A DNA stretch of 64,000 nt from Paramecium sonneborni (taxonomy: Eukaryota; Ciliophora; Oligohymenophorea; Peniculida; Parameciidae): positions 62,001 through 126,000 of the forward strand of contig CAJJDN010000129.1 of NCBI GenBank assembly GCA_905182985.1, given 5' to 3'. A program made the translations under genes and the position numbers. The notes under the pieces were generated by a model. The model was not told where the DNA came from and did not search any database. It saw nothing but the letters and a program-made list of their open reading frames with translations. Shown in pieces: positions 59,635 to 64,000 of the stretch (positions are counted from its first letter, which is position 1; each line of letters opens with the position of its first letter).

Positions 59635-62121
59635 ATGTTAAAAATTTATTAATTCATAGTAAAGTTCTTTTTGCATCCAGAAGAAGTGTCAAATGAATTG
59701 GAGCCAAAAAAAATAATGAATTTGTGGACATTATCATTTAGGAATTTAGATATTGAAGAGAAATACACAAATAAGGAGAAAAAAAGAATAATTGTGCTTT
59801 TTAGACTCTCTTACTTGATACATTTCTTCATAAATTTTATCTACTTTATTAATAATCAGTTTGTATTGAAAAATTAAGTTGTAGCATATTTAAGAATAGG
59901 ATTTAGTTTTTGGCATATAATTTGCCTAATTTCACAAGCCAATATACAAAAAATCCAATATAAATATTTTATATCTATATCAGAGATAGTGAGTGCCTTT
60001 ATAACAATATTGATTACATATGTTTATATATAAGCTTAATTGTTAAATAAGCAATGTAATTAATAAACAACTGCCTAAGCTTTAAGTGGTGGAATATAAA
60101 CAGGAATTATAATAATTAGTTATTTAATAGTATGTCCATTGTGGTTTTGTTAAGGATTAATTTTGATAGCAGCAACAATATTACTTGTTGGTTTGATTGG
60201 GATAATTGATTCAATTTATTGGACATTTTATGTATTACTGATTATGTTGTTTATTTTTTTTCGTTCTTTAGAATATTACAAAAGATTGGATTTTTATAAA
60301 ATATGTTAACAAACTTCGAATTTGAATGCATGCAAAAATATATTTGATAAAACAGTTCCAAATTCAATTTTGATTTTAACAGAATAAAATGATGATTTAT
60401 AAGATTCTACAAATACAGGTAAAGAAATGAAACTGATATACACAAATGATTTTGCAATAAAATATCTTTAAGTTTCTGATGAAAATGAGATCATTAAAAA
60501 GTTAAAGTGTATTTATATATAAACTGAATAAGAATCTGAATAAGAAACATATAATAGTTGTGTGAGTATTTATGATATTCTTTAAAAAAAATTAAATCAA
60601 GTAGAGGAATAATTTTAATAAACCTAAAGTAATAGATCATCAGTAATAAAGAATGAATATGATATTTCAGATGTTAGTGATTACTTTTTATGTTTTAAAT
60701 TGGATTGTTAATGTAAAGTATAATTATCTACAAAGCCATAAGTAAAAATTAAATCTCATTTTGAAATTCGTATTTTAAATTGCATTTGGGAAAATAAACA
60801 TTCAATTTTAGTTATAATGAATGATATATCTGAAAAAATAAGATTAAAACATTTAAAAGAAATGGATCATTACAAGGATAGATTACTAGCTACAGTATCT
60901 CATGATTTAAAAACTCCATTAAATGGGATGATGATTGATATTGATATAATGTAGCATATTTTATAATAAAAGTCATAAATAACAGTTAACAACATCGATT
61001 AATTATGTATTCATTTGGATGAATTTCATTAATCTGGTTAATTATTATTATCTATGATAAATGATTTATTGGATTATAGTTAAATAAATAAAGGTTAATT
61101 AAGATTAATACCTAAGAATTTCAATTTAAATAATACATTTAAATTTATAAATTAATTGTTGAATAGGTAATCGATAGAAAAAGGAGTGAAACTAAATTGG
61201 TATAATACAATTGATGATTAAAACAGTATATTATTAACAGATGAAACACGTTTAAAGTAGGTTTTGATAAATTTGGTAGCGAATGCTATTAAATTTACAA
61301 TGCAAGGTGAAATTTAAATTATGGCAATCTATCATCCTGAATCAGATTTAATAGAATTATCTGTTTAAGATACTGGTTATGGGATTCCAGAGGAAATCTA
61401 AAAGAATTTGTTTAAATTATATAGTACTTATGATATTGGTAAAAATAATCGACATGGAGTTGGTTTGGGTTTAACAATCAGTTAATAATTGGTATCTCTT
61501 TTAGGTCCATCAGATAAAATTGAACTTAAATCTTAAGTTGGGAAAGGATCGACATTTAAATTTAAGATTTTTAGAATATTAAAGTAATCACTTGAGAATT
61601 CAATTCAGGAATAAGACTTATATTAAAAGTAAATTGTTCCTTAATTTCCTTCTTATAAAAATCTTAATTCTATTAAAAAGAAAAGATCTTAAATTAAAAA
61701 GGCTTAAACATATTATAAATTAGAAACAACACCTGACGATTCATTTAAAATTCTTATAGTAGATGATACTCCATTTAACATAATTGCTTTAAGTGCTATG
61801 TTAAATTAAGTAATGATTAATTGCAAATTATTTAAAGCTTTTAATGGAAAATAAGCATTCGATTTATATTCTAAAGAATAAATGAATATAATATTTATGG
61901 ATGTTAATATGCCAGAAATGGATGGTTATTAATGTACTTCTGAGATTAGAAAATTTGAATAAATTTAAAAACTATCTTAATCAATTATTGTTATTGTTAC
62001 AGCCTTTTCAGGCTAAGATGATAAACTTAGATCTTAAAAATGTGGAGCTAATTATTATTTAGAAAAACCTCTAAACATGGATGACCTTAAAAAAGTTATG
62101 AAAAAATTCGGAATTTTGTGA
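59635..62121 (+). CDS. Hybrid histidine kinase with membrane sensor and receiver domain
   Basis: Two-component kinases pass phosphate from a His to an Asp. ATG at 59635 is chosen because the frame is open from there (another ATG lies at 59716). The N-terminal 210 residues contain about six transmembrane segments (IIVLFRLSYLIHFFINFIYF, IIIISYLIVCPLWFC, IAATILLVGLIGIIDSIYW). A linker of about 170 residues precedes the H-box LLATVSHDLKTPLNGMMIDI. The ATPase has the N-box VLINLVANAIKF, G1 DTGYGIPEEIQKN and G2 HGVGLGLTIS. A receiver domain follows: KILIVDDTPFNIIALSAML, the phosphoacceptor Asp in IIFMDVNMPEMDGYQ, the Thr in VIVTAF and the Lys in YYLEKPL. TGA 62119-62121. Intronless, about 828 residues, all signature residues intact. 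The histidine phosphotransfer partner is not in this window. Confidence 0.93.
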
Positions 62122-62301
62122 CTGTTTATTTAAATTTGTTTTAGATAGTTTATTTTTTAGTTTTATCATTATGTTATACTAAAAATATGCTTAAATAGCA
62201 TTATTTATTTCTTTATAATCTTATATATAATAACTAATACTTAATTCATACTTAACTGTATTAAAATAATATTAATAGTTCCGCAATTTAATTATTAATA
62301 A

Positions 62302-63408
62302 ATGATGAGATTAAATATAACGAGATTGAGTAAAAGAATCAATATGAAACCTCCATCAGAAAATGATTTCAGCACTTTATTAATTGCTAAAAATACTCCA
62401 ATTCGTTAGCTTTCAATATGTAAAATGAATTAATAAATTAATTAGCAACTCGTTCATCAAAACATTCTTAATTTGTTAGAAAGCTACCTACTAATTAAAA
62501 TTAATAATCCTAATAATTAACTAGCAGAACAATATCAGTAAATGATACAAATTTACATGGAGAACCTTTGAGAGAAAAACAAATTTCAATAAACAATATG
62601 TCTAATAAAAAGAAATCCTCAAGAAGATTAATTGGTTTATAAACTTAGCCTAGTTTAATCATGTAAGAATAATACATTAATAAGTAAACCAAAGTTTGCA
62701 GATATTAAATATGAGATCATTGATATCTATTAATTATAAATAGCTGAACCAAAAATATTATTCAAAGGCAATAGGGATACATGTCATCTTCAGAAAATTG
62801 TCATTATTGGTTAATCTATCTCTCTTAATAAATAATTAATACAAAAAATTAAATCTGAATGCATTCTAGTCTTACTAACTAACAATTTATCTTAAATAGA
62901 TGAACAATATGATTGCATAATATAGCCACCTCATATATATCCAAATGATATTTTAAGCTATTAAAGAAATATGAATTAGATTTGGATCAATGTTAATCAT
63001 TTGATACATATATTCAAATAGCCAGAACAAATTTTTATGATAGATGAAATTGCTAACGAAAATAATACTTTTGGTATTGAAGAATTAAAAAATAAAATAT
63101 TATATTAAGGAAATTGTAGAATGATTCATCTATTTCTTTAAAAAGATAAACCAAGTCTATAAAAATTGTATTATGCATTATGTCACATATTTAAATATGA
63201 ATAATAAGATTTAATATAATTGAATCTTAAAAAGACATTGTAAGAATGTTCTGAAAATTGTCTATAAATTTAATCAAAACTAACATACCTTTAAAAGGTG
63301 ATTGATGTAAAGAGTAAATTGAAATAGTAATTTAAAAAGGAGCAAATTTCAATAGACTCTCCTGAAAATAGAGCAGAAACGTAAATAATATTTAATAAAT
63401 TAGTTTGA
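62302..63408 (+). CDS. Unknown protein with conserved-looking C-terminal half
   Basis: ATG 62302 (in frame with 62344, MKPPSENDFSTLLIAKNTPI) gives a Ser/Asn-rich N-terminus. A 26-nt intron (gtaaaatgaa...aattag) leads to STRSSKHSQFVRKLPTNQNQ, HGEPLREKQISINNMSNKKK and SSRRLIGLQTQPSLI, then a 22-nt intron (gtaagaataa...aataag). The second half looks folded: IVIIGQSISLNKQLIQKIKS, ECILVLLTNNLSQIDEQYD, IWINVNHLIHIFKQPEQIFM and CRMIHLFLQKDKPSLQKLYY. A basic tail ends TQIIFNKLV, TGA 63406-63408. About 350 residues. The alternating beta-alpha look is reminiscent of a nucleotide-binding or small-GTPase-like domain, but no diagnostic motif is present. Confidence 0.6.
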
Positions 63409-63661
63409 GAGATTGTGTAATAGAATATATAAAGAGTCGGTCGACAAATAAAATAACTGGTATGTATTATATAATTGGAGATCAAATAATGAGAAATATA
63501 AAATTTTTTCGTAAAAGATAAGAAGATAAGTATTATACTGAAAAGAAACATTAAGAAACATTGTAGATACTATAAAATACACTATAACCTATAAAGCATG
63601 CTCATATTTGTTAATAATAATATGCATTTTATTTACTATGAAATTATATATGATAAATAAC

Positions 63662-64000
63662 TCAATCTATGTTTAAGGATATTTTTTTATACACTACTGG
63701 TTTACGTTATCTAATTTTATCTTTACCACATCCAGGTTCTATAACAGCTGGGTATTTAAAATTGGTTAGATCAAGTGTATTTACTTATTTTTCTTCTTAT
63801 TATTTTTGTTTCTAAGTTATTTTTACAAAAATATACCTTCTTCTTTTTTTCTTTTTTAGCAGTTTCAACAGTTTCAGCTACTTTCAATTAAACTTTGATA
63901 GTATCAACATCTAATTTAGCTAATTCTTCTAATTTCTTTTTTTCTATTTCATCTTCAATTACCCATTTAGGTTTAATATAATTTGAAATAGCTCCTCTTT
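63662..64000 (-). CDS. 3' end of a gene running off the window
   Basis: The minus frame enters at 64000 and reads RGAISNYIKPKWVIEDEIEK, KKLEELAKLDVDTIKVQLKV and AETVETAKKEKKKK. A 25-nt intron (gtatattttt...aacttag) leads to KQKQQEEKQVNTLDLTNFKY, PAVIEPGCGKDKIRQRKPVV and YKKISLNID, TGA 63662-63664. The Lys/Glu-rich helical end suggests a coiled-coil or basic C-terminus; the product cannot be identified from this part. 5' end is missing. Confidence 0.7.

Overview
The window looks like a somatic (macronuclear) scaffold of a ciliate, most likely Paramecium or a close relative. Three direct signs support this. TAA and TAG occur throughout otherwise perfect protein families where Gln is expected, and every well-supported gene ends in TGA. 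Genes are interrupted by tiny introns, mostly 20-35 nt, of the form GTA...TAG (sometimes GTG... or ...AAG); their removal restores frame in recognisable domains. The DNA is very AT-rich and gene-dense, with genes on both strands often only 15-60 bp apart. No tRNA, rRNA, CRISPR or insertion sequence was recognised.

Layout. 1-4.8 kb: a frame-broken, membrane-protein-like region that contains an exact 1,160-bp tandem duplication flanking a single N, almost certainly an assembly fault, then a Lys/Gln-rich ORF. 4.9-16 kb: a Gln-rich protein (-), a heat-shock-factor (HSF) gene, a P4 lipid flippase, a conserved coiled-coil protein and a two-domain ChrA transporter. 16.4-25.2 kb: a decayed minus-strand gene, a Rad5-like SNF2/RING protein that seems to have lost its ATPase motifs, an HSF gene, a secreted Cys-containing protein, a gutted glutaminyl-tRNA synthetase pseudogene, and two tandem HSF genes. 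25-37 kb: coiled-coil, ankyrin-like, SDG2/ATXR3-type H3K4 methyltransferase, Cys-rich, MSP-domain and large coiled-coil genes. 38-48 kb: CK1-like kinase, membrane zinc-finger protein, PRP4 splicing kinase and several small unknowns. 48-58.4 kb: PX-C2-MCTP-like membrane protein, CXC (tesmin) protein, myristoylation-motif pseudokinase, kelch protein, UBA-PTH2 peptidyl-tRNA hydrolase and a Yak1/DYRK kinase. 58.5-64 kb: a decayed purine-strand coil region, a hybrid histidine kinase, an unknown protein and the 3' end of a minus-strand gene.

The genes do not form an operon or single pathway. Recurrent themes are signalling (CK1, PRP4, Yak1, pseudokinase, hybrid histidine kinase), transcription and chromatin (four HSFs, SET, CXC), and paralog decay. 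The most distinctive items are the four HSF paralogs sharing an identically placed first intron, the motif-less Rad5-like protein, the GlnRS pseudogene in a genome that reads UAR as Gln, and the pseudokinase. All translations were read by eye with TAA/TAG as Gln, so exon junctions marked uncertain should be treated that way.
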